Source of the DNA: Asparagopsis taxiformis
Lineage: Eukaryota > Rhodophyta > Florideophyceae > Bonnemaisoniales > Bonnemaisoniaceae
Assembly: GCA_030407315.1 (NCBI GenBank)
Contig: JALQPE010000165.1
Coordinates: forward strand, 1-64,000
Reading direction: 5' to 3'
Length of the DNA stretch: 64,000 nt
Positions 28,642-40,019 of this stretch are shown here, one piece after another. The first letter of the stretch is position 1; every line of letters starts with the position of its first letter. Under the pieces are notes generated by a model. That model did not search any database. It saw only the letters and a program-made list of their open reading frames with translations, and was not told the origin of the DNA. A program made the translations under genes and the position numbers.

Positions 28642-31600
28642 TCCTTTCCCATGTCGCAATGTGTGGTCGAGGGGCACTTGATGTGCAAATGTTCCTGTTC
28701 AATGAGAAATATGGAATGAATGTAAGAGAAAAAATATATGTTGAGAGTGAAAACCTTACCGGATAGTAAATGGAGATACAGTTTCCATTGGTAAGTTGTG
28801 TATAGTTTGAAATCTGTAGATGGTGTCACTACGTCTTCTTCATACAAAGATACAAATTTGAAACCCGCATGTTTGTATCCGAAAGATCTGGGCATTGAAT
28901 GTACGCGTTTTTTCTCTCTTGTCAAATCTCCCTTATTAAAAAGACGTACCTCCACCTCTACACAGTTTCAAATAGAGGGGAACGCTTTCCTGACATGTGG
29001 AATATTAAAGACAAATCTGCTCGACTTTCTATGGAACTAGAGAAAATACGAAGGCCATTCTCGACGTACACATCAATCCATTATATCGACGTGTAGGAAG
29101 GATTATTATCACTGTTGATAATGAACATTGTTGTGGAGTTTAACTTGAATAATGGCGTTCTCCATGCGATGCTGTAAGGTATCCTTCATTTCTATCTGTC
29201 TATGAACTCACACATTAATAATATATCAACAAAAACAGGGTTTTGTCCGAGGAGCTGGGCTGAGAGATACATGGAATTTGGGCTCAAATTATTTCATTGT
29301 GCTCGGAATGCAATTTATCTTTGGTCAGATCGAAGGGTTTTAACGGACAGTTGGCAACATACTATAATCACAGTCCAAAAATCCGGATATGTTGTGACGC
29401 TTGATACTAACAAGGATCTCAGTAGATGGATGGATGCAAGGGGGACTTGCCAACATCACAAAACTTAATTTTCTCGGATAAACCATCCATTTTCAGACCA
29501 ATGGGAGGATTTTAAGCAAGTGTTGGCGTAAGCTCATGTTTCCCTCGTTTCCTGAAACATCGAGATGTTCATTTCTAACGTAGGAATGAAGCTACTTCTT
29601 TTGCTTTTGAATGAAGCTCCGAAGCAACACGATTTTGGGGCCTATGATGTCGCGATTGGTAGTACTTACACTTATTTCCTTCCACTCGCCGAGTGATTTT
29701 ATCTTAAAAGCATGGGTTTCGTGAAGAAAACAGCAAAAAGCGAATTCCCTTCCCACGGTTAACTGATGGTCAGTCGATGATATGGCAATGGGTAACTCTC
29801 GTAAATAGGAGGATCATGTGCGAGCAAATGTTTTGATATTGTTGTGAAGTCAGTAGCGCAATCTGCCCTTTCATGTGCAACTTGTCCCCTCATTCTCCTG
29901 GCAGAGAGGCACGCAAATGAAATGATCTCTAATAGGTGGAATTCTCCATCCAATCAGATATTTCATGTTCAGGTTCGAGTTGTCGAACGTGGTCAGATGA
30001 TGATGAGCTGATGCAGTGAATAGGAATTGTTTACCGCTCCATTATGTACAGATCATCGATATTGTACGGGGCCTTTTCTGTAGAGCTGCGAAGAGTGCTT
30101 TGATGAATATGGCGTACAGGTGTGCTAGACTAACTTCACAAACGCTTTCCTCTCTGTTATTTAGTGGTTCGAAAAGATCTCTAGTTTGGTCTGAGGGTCG
30201 TTTCTGTTCACTTAGTGCTAATATCACATCAAGGTTTCAGCAGCTGTTGAATGAGAGGTGCATAGCGTGACCGATTGTATCGTGTAGTGGGAATAGTTCC
30301 ACAACAAATCCTAAACGTGCAGCATTATAATCATTCAGGCTTGAAGGAGTGTCAGATCACGTTCTCCAATGGAAACTGAGCAGTGATAATCGCTGAGTTT
30401 CGTTGTTGGCAGGAGTTCCAATGTTTGTCTATGCATTTTTCTGGACCAGTTAGATTATCGTGGTGTGTCTCAATGTAGTAGTAAGAACCTCGAGAGGATT
30501 ACAGAGCCATAAAAACCCAACAAGGCATATTCTAATTTGATTGAAAAAGTGCTGTTCTCAAAAATCCCAAAAGGACATGTGGTGTGACATATATTAACCT
30601 CAACATTTTAGATATAGAAGAATACATTTAAACTAGGCTTCATACAAATTTCAGAGCTAGTGAAGAACTGATAACCCGTATATCAGGAATAAGAGTTCCG
30701 CACCAAACCAAATATTTCACAGTTTAAACACGTAATTTATGAACTTCAAATACAGAACTTCTATGGAGCTTGATCTATCTACACCGTGACTGTTCGAGGT
30801 TTATTCAGTTCTGTTGAATCATAGGATTGATGAAAATTTCTTACAAAGAGCTTTCAATACAGCTGTACTGTAGTTGGGTACTATTTTCCGCAGTATAAGT
30901 ATAACAATAAAAGCAGTTCTTTATTGTAGGCGCTCAGTTAATAAGTATATTGTGTCTATGTCCAATATCAGTTGCGAGAGTACAGACTTTTGCAATTTTT
31001 CGCTTTATATCAAGTCTCATGAAACTAGACTGTTCTGTCGGGTAAACAGTATCTGAACAATAGTAGCCTCTCAATCCACCCAGCAAATGAGCCATTTGTG
31101 TTTACTGCTGATCGTGATGTATTAGACTTAATGACCCATCGGTGTAGCTCAATATAGCTGCATCAAGCGCGCTGTGATGGTAATGTTTGATATGTGATGG
31201 CAGGTTTTTTCCGTGCTTTATGGGCTGCAGACTTGTAGACTACGGCGGTCGCGGATACTACCGTTGAATCTAGAGTATTTCGAACTAGGTCTAACGAACC
31301 AATATTTTCGGTTGTTATCCTTTTTTAAATTAATTTAAATTTTAGTACCAGTACCGCGCTCAACGACAATGAGAAAAGACTTCCATCCGACTTGGAATTC
31401 AGAAAAATTGTTTCCATTTTCTGCTTGCCTACCAACAATCAGGAGATAACTTCGAAGGATGTGAACAGTTTAACCAGATACAGTTCGTGATGTGCCACAA
31501 CCCAAACCGTTTTTTTTGAAACTCTCCCTACGTCGTTTTTCGAAACAATATCCCGAGTCCATTGCCGCATCATTGTGGTGGCAATAATTGTTGTCATTCC

Positions 31601-33477
31601 ACGACAGCATTACTTCGAGTCAGTCGCGCAATACGAGAGCAAAAAAATTCCATCAACCAGAGATAAATACACCAAACGTTTGATGCCCATTTCTCTAGCA
31701 GCTGTAAGACGCACCAGTCATGTCTATGTTTCATTCGTTGCCGTCGACTCATCACAATCTCACATATAAATTGCTTCCATTTCAATTTTATCGTGAGCAA
31801 CCAATGTTAACCAAGAACATCTGAAACCCTTCAGATAGCTACCTATATGAGGACGACTGAAAATTTTTTTTGCCGCTTTGTTTGCATCCCACAATCAATC
31901 ACTGGTTTTCATTTCAACCATATGTATACGAGATCAAAATGACAGTCCTCCCATCCCACGCGTAACCTGGAAGCACATGAAACCTCTCAACAAGCGAGCA
32001 AGGGAAAACTTTCTTTACATCGACTAGTTGACAAAGAAAATTGGATGATGATGCGGTCTATGTCATCAAAAGAAAATTAAGCTCCCAGATTCTGGGACAC
32101 TGAATGTGAAAGGGTGTCTTAGTAAATGGTTTTCCACCGAATGTAGAGTTCAGCTTGATTCTTTTCTTATGTCCCGTCTTCAGTAAAAGGAAAGACGCAT
32201 AAAATCAGTTTTGACAAATTGTTCATAATCTCCCGCAAAGAAAGCCATCACTGACCACTGGGGCAGTCAATATATCTCCGGGACTATGATTGAATAATCC
32301 GAAATGCTTCTTTCCACGTCCTATACACAATTTCAAATTGTGAGGCTGTTTGCAACTAGGATATATTTGCGAGATCCGATACAACACATATCCTGAGTGA
32401 GTCCATTTGGTTCTGCAAAGATGAGGGATCTATCTGACAACAACTTCCCTGGATGGAGAGGATAAAATACGTGGGTAACCTCACACAGCACAAATACTTG
32501 AAAAAGGCAAATATCTCCGAATCGGAAGAAGAAACCTTTTTTAAGCAAGATATACATTACATTGCTTGTGATTTAGTTCTGATAGGAGTACATCTATTCG
32601 TTTGACCTGGATCAAGGACGAATCAAAATCAGGCCCTGCTAAAAAATGGTTGACCAAAACACATCCGTATCCTACTTTCCACCGGCGGAAGCATCATCTG
32701 AGAATATTTCTTTCTCACTTACGATTCGTTAACCACGTCATACGATAGTCCTCCAATAGTAGGTCATGTTGAAGCATTGTTGTAAAAAGAAACTTCGGGT
32801 TGCGTCAGCCCTAGCACAACGACTGCGTCGGCTGTTAAACCTAAAATTCATACAATCTTTGCGTCTGTGTAACTAAATGGATGGGCACTCGTTGGATTAT
32901 TCCTTCATCAATTGACATTTCATCATTCTCAAAAGTTGACACATCCGCCACTAAGCCAAAACTCTATCCCCTGGCCTGAAGTGGCAGTGTGTTTATGTTC
33001 TCGTGTACTGTCCCATGCACATATTTCACTCAGTTTTGATTCAACATATGTGTCTCTGACGAATACACTCGAAAGTGTGTGTCGATGGGAGAATATACCA
33101 TTCGCCCCATCTTTGCTTCAATGCGATACTGAGTGCTATCTGACAAAGATGAACAGGATGAATGCATTTCGAAACGAGTCAGCTGTCAATCCAAAATTTT
33201 TGATGGTACAGATCTTTGGAAGTGCTACGTTGTCAATCCATAGTCAACAAAGTAGTACGTTTATGAAACTTGGTGTACTTTCAGGTTTGAGAACGCCCTT
33301 TGGGCTGTTCATGGAACATGTTCCATCTTATTGAGCTGCCAGAGGATAAGCAATCGCATTTTATTCCTGAAAAACCATGCAAGAATCAGACATTTGTTTC
33401 ATAAGCTTTCTCTGGATGCGTTAGAATCCATCGTTGTTCTGAGCATCAAAGCATAGAAAAAAAGAGGTCAGAAGAGC
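28642..33477. other. Gene-poor region of 4.8 kb
   Basis: I see no convincing gene, repeat or RNA here. Composition is AT-rich and the longest ORFs (for example 140 codons at 32912-33334) have no motifs, signal peptides or biased composition. Confidence 0.5.
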
Positions 33478-33485
33478 ATAAAAGC
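33478..33485 (+). promoter_or_regulatory. TATA-like box of secreted protein B gene
   Basis: CATAAAAG lies 100 nt before the ATG at 33578, matching the spacing at genes A and C. The core is slightly off consensus. Confidence 0.5.
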
Positions 33486-33577
33486 TTAACCGAAAAGTTT
33501 CACCGTCAGATATCCATACCATCCAGTCTCAACTAGCTACCGGACTACACAAATCCTTCACAAAACACATCTCAAGC

Positions 33578-34027
33578 ATGAAGCTCATCACCATCTTTAC
33601 TGCCCTCATCCTTGCTTATGTATCTTTGGCGACAGACGTTGCGACTACTGATCGCAGTAGGTACTATTGCCCCAATGTTTGCGTTCGAGAAAGAAAGGCT
33701 CGTAGGCAGTGCTACTACCGTCCACAATGCCAAGTTGTGAGATGCTATGATGACTACTACAGCAGATATCTCTACAAGTGTACTGAGAAAGCAACAACGC
33801 CTCCTCCAACTACAACGACCACTACTACGACAACAACGACAACGACAACTACAACCACGAAGAAGCCTGATTGTCCGTCAATCTGCCGTCCTGGAAAATA
33901 TGGAAGGAGGGTTGCTCTCAGAGAGTGCCGTTACTTGCCATACTGCCGAGTTGGAAGCTGCTCTCTCTCTCATCCGCACTACGATTACGACTACGGCTAT
34001 TATTGTGCTCCTTACAGCCACCACTGA
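33578..34027 (+). CDS. Secreted cysteine-rich protein B (two six-Cys modules, Thr linker)
   Basis: The 149-residue protein has a signal peptide (M-K-L-I-T-I-F-T-A-L-I-L-A-Y-V-S-L-A). Module 1 has spacing C-X3-C-X9-C-X5-C-X4-C-X11-C. A linker of about 18 consecutive threonines, encoded by mixed ACN codons, follows. Module 2 has C-X3-C-X13-C-X5-C-X4-C-X14-C and the phrase R-E-C-R-Y-L-P-Y-C. The poly-Thr linker would be an O-glycosylation target, keeping the modules apart. The tail is Tyr/His/Asp-rich. It is clearly related to A and C. The start is supported by the signal peptide and the upstream TATA-like box. Confidence 0.82.
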   Translation: MKLITIFTALILAYVSLATDVATTDRSRYYCPNVCVRERKARRQCYYRPQCQVVRCYDDYYSRYLYKCTEKATTPPPTTTTTTTTTTTTTTTTTKKPDCPSICRPGKYGRRVALRECRYLPYCRVGSCSLSHPHYDYDYGYYCAPYSHH

Positions 34028-37000
34028 GCGTTTCGCAGCAAAATGGGTAAGATAGCTTCTCTCCCAATCCTGGTAGATTTCTTGATTCAGGATTGATGAA
34101 TCACTTCTGTTAAATCTAGTTTCCCCTTGGTGTTGAACAAGAATCGGTTCAGTTCTATATAGCGTATGGATTGTATAAGGGTGGCTTTCGTTGTAATAAA
34201 ATATCATCCTGGCTCGACATATTCAGATCAAATCAGGGATATATTCCCAATCACTTGGCATCTTCAGTTACCCCAGGGTAGACCGGCTCGACAATTTTAG
34301 TTGATCAGTGTGACAGCATATCTACAGCCATTATGCCTGCAGCAGACACCACACCAGCTATGTGGTTAAGCTGGTTTTTACAATCAGGCACTCAGGATGG
34401 TTCAGTAGCCGATGTGGTGCTTGTGGGTTAAATACCCTTACCTCGATTAACCACTAAGTCACCCGGACATGTGGTTCAATGGTTTTACAGTGTTCGAAGC
34501 TGCATGGGAGGTCATATTTATTTCAATATACAAAGTTCAAATTACAGGTGCACACCAAGAAAATTCTGCCGCAGTAGTCGAAAACCGCCCTCACCGGTCT
34601 CCTGTTGACAAACTTGGGCCAAATTTGGTAAGTTTCAGGTTCTGAAGACAATCCTAGGTAGTGTTCACAAATGTCTATGGGTTGCGTTCACAACGACTTG
34701 TTCGCGCTTTTTGGTAAATCAGATGTTTGCAGGCGTCGCTAGTGTCTAGAAGATGAGCGATTTTGAGGCCAATTGTGAGGATCTCTGTATGCTCCATTCT
34801 CCTCCCGAGTCAATCAGCTCTGCTACGTCCGAATATCCATACGATAAACCTCAATCCTTGACAGCTATTTCGTCCGTGCACAATTAGGTTACAACCTTCT
34901 ACACGACGTAAATATCCTCATTTGTGGCGCTAGAAAAAAGGAAAAGAAACAAAAAAAGGATTTACTCGTACCAACCTCGAACACTACAGAAGGCAAGCTT
35001 TGCTGTAGATTTGTGGTTCACTCCACCCTTGCAAGCCTGAAAATTCCCAGAGTCATCATGCCGTGTCCAAATTGTGACCCGCATTAGGCAATTTTGTCCA
35101 ATGGACTCAAGGCAAGTATAAATGCCTCGGTCTCTTCTGAATTAAAGCACGCTTTGCTAAATCAGGACTTCTTCAATTCTAATATGGGTACCACCACAAA
35201 ATTATGCCTGCCTTATCATCACTCCAGTAGTAGCACATGCACATGTAGCCCTCATCATGCAACAAGAATGTCAGCGAATATACCCACCTAATTCCCATAG
35301 TGGAATATCAGTCAGAAAGAATGCAGTGCACACTCCGAATCACTTCCATAGCGTTTCCAATACTAAAGCTTCGTTTCTAGAGAAAATGTTGTCAGCTCCT
35401 TCATACCAGCTCACTATTCAGGCTTACGTGTCTCCATTGTGTTTCAGAAAACAAATATGACCGGATATATTCTCACAAAAAAATACCTGATTGCTCCATT
35501 TCCAGTTCGCATTGTTACGACCTCACCTCGCATTATTTCATCTTTGATAGTCATTCCAAGTATCACGCTGCTCTGAAGTTTTTATCTATTCCTCATCATC
35601 GCATATTTGTGGTCAGAAGTTGTGACGCACAACTCGAAAGTGTTTCTTTCCGTACACGTCTATACTAACACGAAACCAATCAAAGCTGCTCTGATAGCCC
35701 ATTTACTAACCTATTTCTCGTACTCTTCGAATCCATTAGAACAGAATCATTCGTTATACTCTGTCATATATATTTTACGAATGGAAGCAAAGCAGTGAGA
35801 TCGCGAACTATGAGTTAACTGATATGAATGAGATCATTTTTTTTCTTTGACATATATAGGATTCCAAATTGAAAAAATTTAATTCAATTCAAAGTCGCTC
35901 ATCATGATCATGTCGGCTTATCTGCCCACAGAAAAGTCATACAACTGGATTCAACACTACATTAATTGAAGTTATGCCAACAAAGCACTTTCCCTGCTGG
36001 CGAATCAAATTGACCAACATGTCACTTCAATCTCACTGGTCGACAAAAAAAATTGTTGCTTGAGCAAGTCAACAATGCGCGAATCCCCCATCGTTACCTG
36101 CAACGTATCAACCGTAACAGCCATTTGTGCATCATCACTGCTTCAATTCCATTTGTTGGTGTCGCAAACCAGTTATCCTTTTGATGATACAAAGCCTGTG
36201 AACTGTTTCTTATGTGTCACTAGTTCATGTATAGATTCTCAATACCTGGTATCTCTATCTTGCTGGTCCTTGTTGACCCTGTCGGCAAGATTTGAACAGC
36301 GACTCAAAACGAAACAATGAAACATTCGATACTTGACATACAAAAAACTTCATTCTTCGAGTTCCAAACCTATCACTAACTGCGTTTTCGTACTTCGTGT
36401 TCCGGATTCTAAGTGTCATCGAAGATATATTAGACGTTTGAGGCTCTAAACTTGAAAATACTTTTTCGTCTTTAACAAGTCAGATTTGGCTGCTTCAAAG
36501 CGTTTACCTGGAGGTAGCCATCTCATGACTCTGGGTTCAGTCTTCCTGGTCTGGAAGGTTTCCGAAGAAAAATATCATTTTCTTTCACGTCTTTATGTCT
36601 TCAGATAGGAGTTAATTTTCTATTCGATCTCAGTTGTGGTTGAGCGACCCAATCTACAGCGTCGACATTCTCGAATCACGTTCGGGAAAGAAAAACCAGC
36701 GCATAAAACTGCGAAAAGGATGCGTTCTTTAATGATTAGAATGTTTAGACAAGCGTTTGTGACAATGTGAATGACGTCGAGCGCGATCCTGTTCAGCACG
36801 AGTGAATTTTAATCCAATATATCCGACTCATATCGCTGGTATTCCTATGAGGTATATATCCTTGTTCCAAGCTGGTTTAGAGAACTCATTCAGGGCCTGA
36901 ACGTTGGCATACATATCTAAAGAAAATCAGACAAGGTTTTGAATATCATAGACACTGTTGATGAAAGCATTCCACTCAAAACCCTGCTATACTAGAATTC

Positions 37001-37835
37001 TCTTCCAGCACTTAAAAGAACTATCCTGTTCTCATAATTCTATTGGATTGCTCCTTACTACCTATGGAAATCAATAGAATGGAAGTCTATGAAACTGATA
37101 TCCCACTCGTGGTGCACCTATCCATCTATCAGGAGATACGCAACCATGAAAAAAAGTGAACTAATACGCGGTAAAACATCTCTAATAGTGACAACATTCA
37201 CTTCCAAAATTGTTATTGTAACATTCTAAAGTGCGTTGTTGAACTTAATGTAACGAAAAGGATGCGTGTTTTTCCGCATTGTTGGAAAATGAGCCACATG
37301 TGTTGTTTGACAACACGGTGGATACAAAACCACACCGGATACAACATAAACGCCTGGGTGATTTCTTGTAATCGCTAATCGATTTCTGTCCATCGATTCT
37401 TTTCTCCCTTTCCAGTTATCTCAACAAAACAACCTCAACAATCGTGAAGTTGGGGTCCAGATATTCCTGAACAGCCCCGAGACCTAGCAAGCAATGCCAA
37501 GATAGCAAATGCATGCTTCTGATTTCAGATGAAAGACATGAACACAAGAAACGAATTGTTTTGGTGCACAGACACAACTTGGACCCGAACTCGAGTGAAG
37601 TAGTTTGTTGAGATTTGAATCTACTGCCTTTTGAGGAAAGGTTTTTTTCGATGAACATCTTGTAACCTACAGAACGCTGTATCCCTTCCGCAAAACGATG
37701 TACAGAGGACCAGTCAAGATGTTCATTGATTGAAGAGCTGCTATGACGCATATCCGCTCTATCTCTCTGTTTGTTCCAAATCAGAGCGTTGAGAGAAAGC
37801 ATGCTTTTCTCCCCTCGAATCCACTTTAGAAAGGG
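34028..37835. other. Gene-poor region of 3.8 kb
   Basis: No convincing gene is seen. A weak tRNA-like stretch lies near 34330-34500. The phrase GCGAAAAGGATGCGT-like occurs near 36715 and a related one near 37255, upstream of gene C, and might be remnants of a duplicated promoter region. Confidence 0.4.
34330..34500. repeat. Possible tRNA-derived (SINE-like) remnant
   Basis: TGGTTCAATGG near 34473 matches the pol III A-box consensus exactly, and other A-box-like phrases occur on both strands (TGGTTAAGCTGG; TGACTTAGTGG on the minus strand). No good B box is at the proper distance and no cloverleaf folds, so this is at best a decayed tRNA-derived sequence. Confidence 0.25.
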
Positions 37836-37843
37836 TATAAAAG
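37836..37843 (+). promoter_or_regulatory. TATA box of secreted protein C gene
   Basis: A perfect TATAAAAG lies 105 nt before the ATG at 37941, the best TATA box among the secreted-protein genes. Confidence 0.75.
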
Positions 37844-37940
37844 GGGGTATTGAAGCTGTGAATAGCAAACAATTTGAAGTAAGCCAAACCGAACAGAGAA
37901 TCATTCATCAGAAACCGATTCAAATCTACGTCTTCCTACC

Positions 37941-38360
37941 ATGAAGCTCACATCTTTGTTCATTGTCTTTGCCTTTCTAGCAATGACCTTCGCAGTTGAG
38001 GTTCCTGAAGCTGATGAAGATATGCCCATTATGGATCGCAGCTTCTCTTGTCCAAACGATTGTGTTTACAGAGATGTTGCTTACCACCAATGTGAGCACT
38101 ACCTACACATCTGTAAGGTTGAAAAGTGCTATACCTACGACCACGGTGACTACTACAAATGTGCGCCGAAGCCTTCACCATCTCCCAGTCCTAGGCCGAG
38201 GTGTCCATCCATATGTCGTAAGGGACATTACAGCAGGAGAGCTGCCATCAAGGAATGCAGTTATTTGCCATATTGCAAGGTCGACAAGTGTGAAGGGAAG
38301 TACAGGCGCGGGCACTACCGCCCGGGATGGTGGTGTATTCCTCGCCGTAATTATCATTAG
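37941..38360 (+). CDS. Secreted cysteine-rich protein C (two six-Cys modules, Pro-Ser linker)
   Basis: The 139-residue product has a signal peptide (M-K-L-T-S-L-F-I-V-F-A-F-L-A-M-T-F-A) and a short acidic pro-segment ending M-D-R-S-F-S-C. Module 1 is C-X3-C-X9-C-X6-C-X4-C-X10-C, followed by a Pro/Ser linker. Module 2 is C-X3-C-X13-C-X5-C-X4-C-X14-C, with the Trp-Trp-Cys end also seen in protein A. The start context is TACCATGAAG. Layout equals protein B, with the linker changed from Thr to Pro/Ser. Probably extracellular; function unknown. Confidence 0.85.
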   Translation: MKLTSLFIVFAFLAMTFAVEVPEADEDMPIMDRSFSCPNDCVYRDVAYHQCEHYLHICKVEKCYTYDHGDYYKCAPKPSPSPSPRPRCPSICRKGHYSRRAAIKECSYLPYCKVDKCEGKYRRGHYRPGWWCIPRRNYH

Positions 38361-39230
38361 AGAAGCCTTTATGGGCAATGGTATCATTCCAGTGGGATTG
38401 CTTCTCGCCGGTTACATCTCTAGATGAATGGAATGGGCTGTAGTATGACATTAGTTCGTGACGACCTACTCATTCCTGTGTTTCGGAAATTGGATAAGGT
38501 AAGATTAGAAGAAAAGTGATTTGGTTGAGCGCAACCGTTTGAATGTAGTAAAATCTTCTCAGTCGTCTTCAAAATACGTTTCTATCGAGGTTTTGAACAA
38601 GCGAGACAATCCCGCCAATTGTTTCACCAAGACGATTTTGTAACCATGCCCTGACATGACCTACCAGGAGACTGCAGGGATTCATAGAAATGATTTAGTG
38701 CCTAGTCTCAGATGGCGTTTGGTTTTATCAGAGATGCGGATGGTAATATATCGCCAAGGATCTGCGCTCCCGATTCAATCTGGATCGAGGACAGTATGGT
38801 CCGAAATATCTTATTCAAATTCAAATTCTGATGGTGAATACAATTCTTTTGAATTGAAAGTCACATTCCAAATTATCTGGGCCTAATCATAAGTGGATAT
38901 TGTTGGGAACAAGTGGCCACGTAGCATCATGATCGGCGGCAATACAGAACGCCCACTAATCTTCGTGCTGAGACATATCTTGGCCAGGAGGCTCACCTTG
39001 CGAAATGTGCTGACGAAGCAGGCTGAACATACTGCCGGCTAGAGCGAATCGCTTGCTTCGCGGGTTGCTCGAAGAGATCAATGCGACGGCTCGACAATAC
39101 ATCAACGCGCAGTCCATCCGGGTTTCCGCAGCTTGGAATTTGATCGGAAAGTCATGATTCTGGATGGTTGATTGCGCCAGGCCTCCCCTTTCTTTACTGT
39201 TGTTGTAATTCGAGTGCTTATGATAGCAAA
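38361..39230. other. Intergenic, no feature seen
   Basis: Only short ORFs on both strands without motifs. Confidence 0.4.
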
Positions 39231-39790
39231 TGGAACGGCCGCCCATAGCTACACGTGTGCTGCGTCACACGTGTCAACCCAAACACATATGGGGACCTGC
39301 CACACGTGTGCTGAGATCACACGTGTGCACATCACCGTAAGGGGGCTTATATTATTATATGCCTGTCGCCGCCGAGCGAAAGATTACAGGAGCAGCCAAT
39401 CGCCGCCGCGCGATTGCACGACTGACATACGGGCTCTGTCAGTGTGCTTATATTATAGCAGAGACGATTAATGACGCTATCAACAGCAACTAGGCATATG
39501 CAGGTCAATGCAGCTTATATACTCAGCACCAGAAGTTGGCGCCGACCAACAGCATTAGCTCCCCGACGCTACGGTCAGCATCCGCTACCCCACGCACTAT
39601 CAGCAGCTTAGTATAGAGATATTAACTGCAGCTGAGTCAGTAGCTCACATGGAGCGGGACAGCAATAATATCCGGCAGCTCACCTGGAGCGCGGAGGCAC
39701 ATCTGGCAGTTCACCTGGAACGCAGAAGCAATGCTGGTAGCTCACATGGAGCACAGCGGTGTTTATTATAAATAGCAGCATCTAGAGAAG
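39231..39790 (+). repeat. Possible LTR and leader of a decayed retroelement
   Basis: Four CACACGTGTG-type palindromes at 39251-39330 and two TTATATTAT boxes are followed near 39533 by TTGGCGCCGACC. That is a primer-binding-site-like sequence of the TGGCGCC class, preceded by CAGCACCAGAAG. Next comes a short tandem repeat and a purine-rich stretch near 39785. The order LTR, primer site, leader and purine tract fits a solo or miniature LTR element, but I could not find the second LTR. Confidence 0.35.
39642..39759. repeat. 31-35 bp tandem repeat, four copies
   Basis: Units begin AG(C/T)TCAC(A/C)TGGAGCG at 39642, 39677, 39708 and 39739. The spacing is 35, 31 and 31 bases. It lies downstream of the primer-site-like sequence and upstream of the membrane-protein gene at 40020. 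Confidence 0.8.
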
Positions 39791-40019
39791 CTAGAAAGAA
39801 AAAAGGCACGAGCGAGGGAGCGAAGTGGCTACGTGCCAAATCTATATTGCCAACCTACCTTGTAGAGTGTTCCAACCTCCATCCGCATTCCAAATGGATG
39901 TTTTTACAACTGTAATCAATCCCTCATGAACGGGGTTCGGTACAACACCAACCGAGTTGTTGCAAGACTCGCTGAAATGATTCTAGTCACCAGCTTTGAG
40001 TTGTAGCTTCATCACCCGT

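Noticed and set aside
32912..33334. 140-codon plus-strand ORF in the gene-poor region
   Set aside because: No known motif, irregular composition and no promoter; likely chance.
33790..33872. Simple-sequence microsatellite
   Set aside because: The tract is in frame within a signal-peptide protein and uses varied ACN codons, so it is listed as a coding linker.
34473..34510. A tRNA gene starting at an A-box match
   Set aside because: The possible B box is only about 20 bases away and mismatched, and no cloverleaf forms.
37416..37904. 162-codon minus-strand ORF upstream of secreted protein C
   Set aside because: It spans the TATA box and 5' region of gene C and shows no motif or signal peptide.
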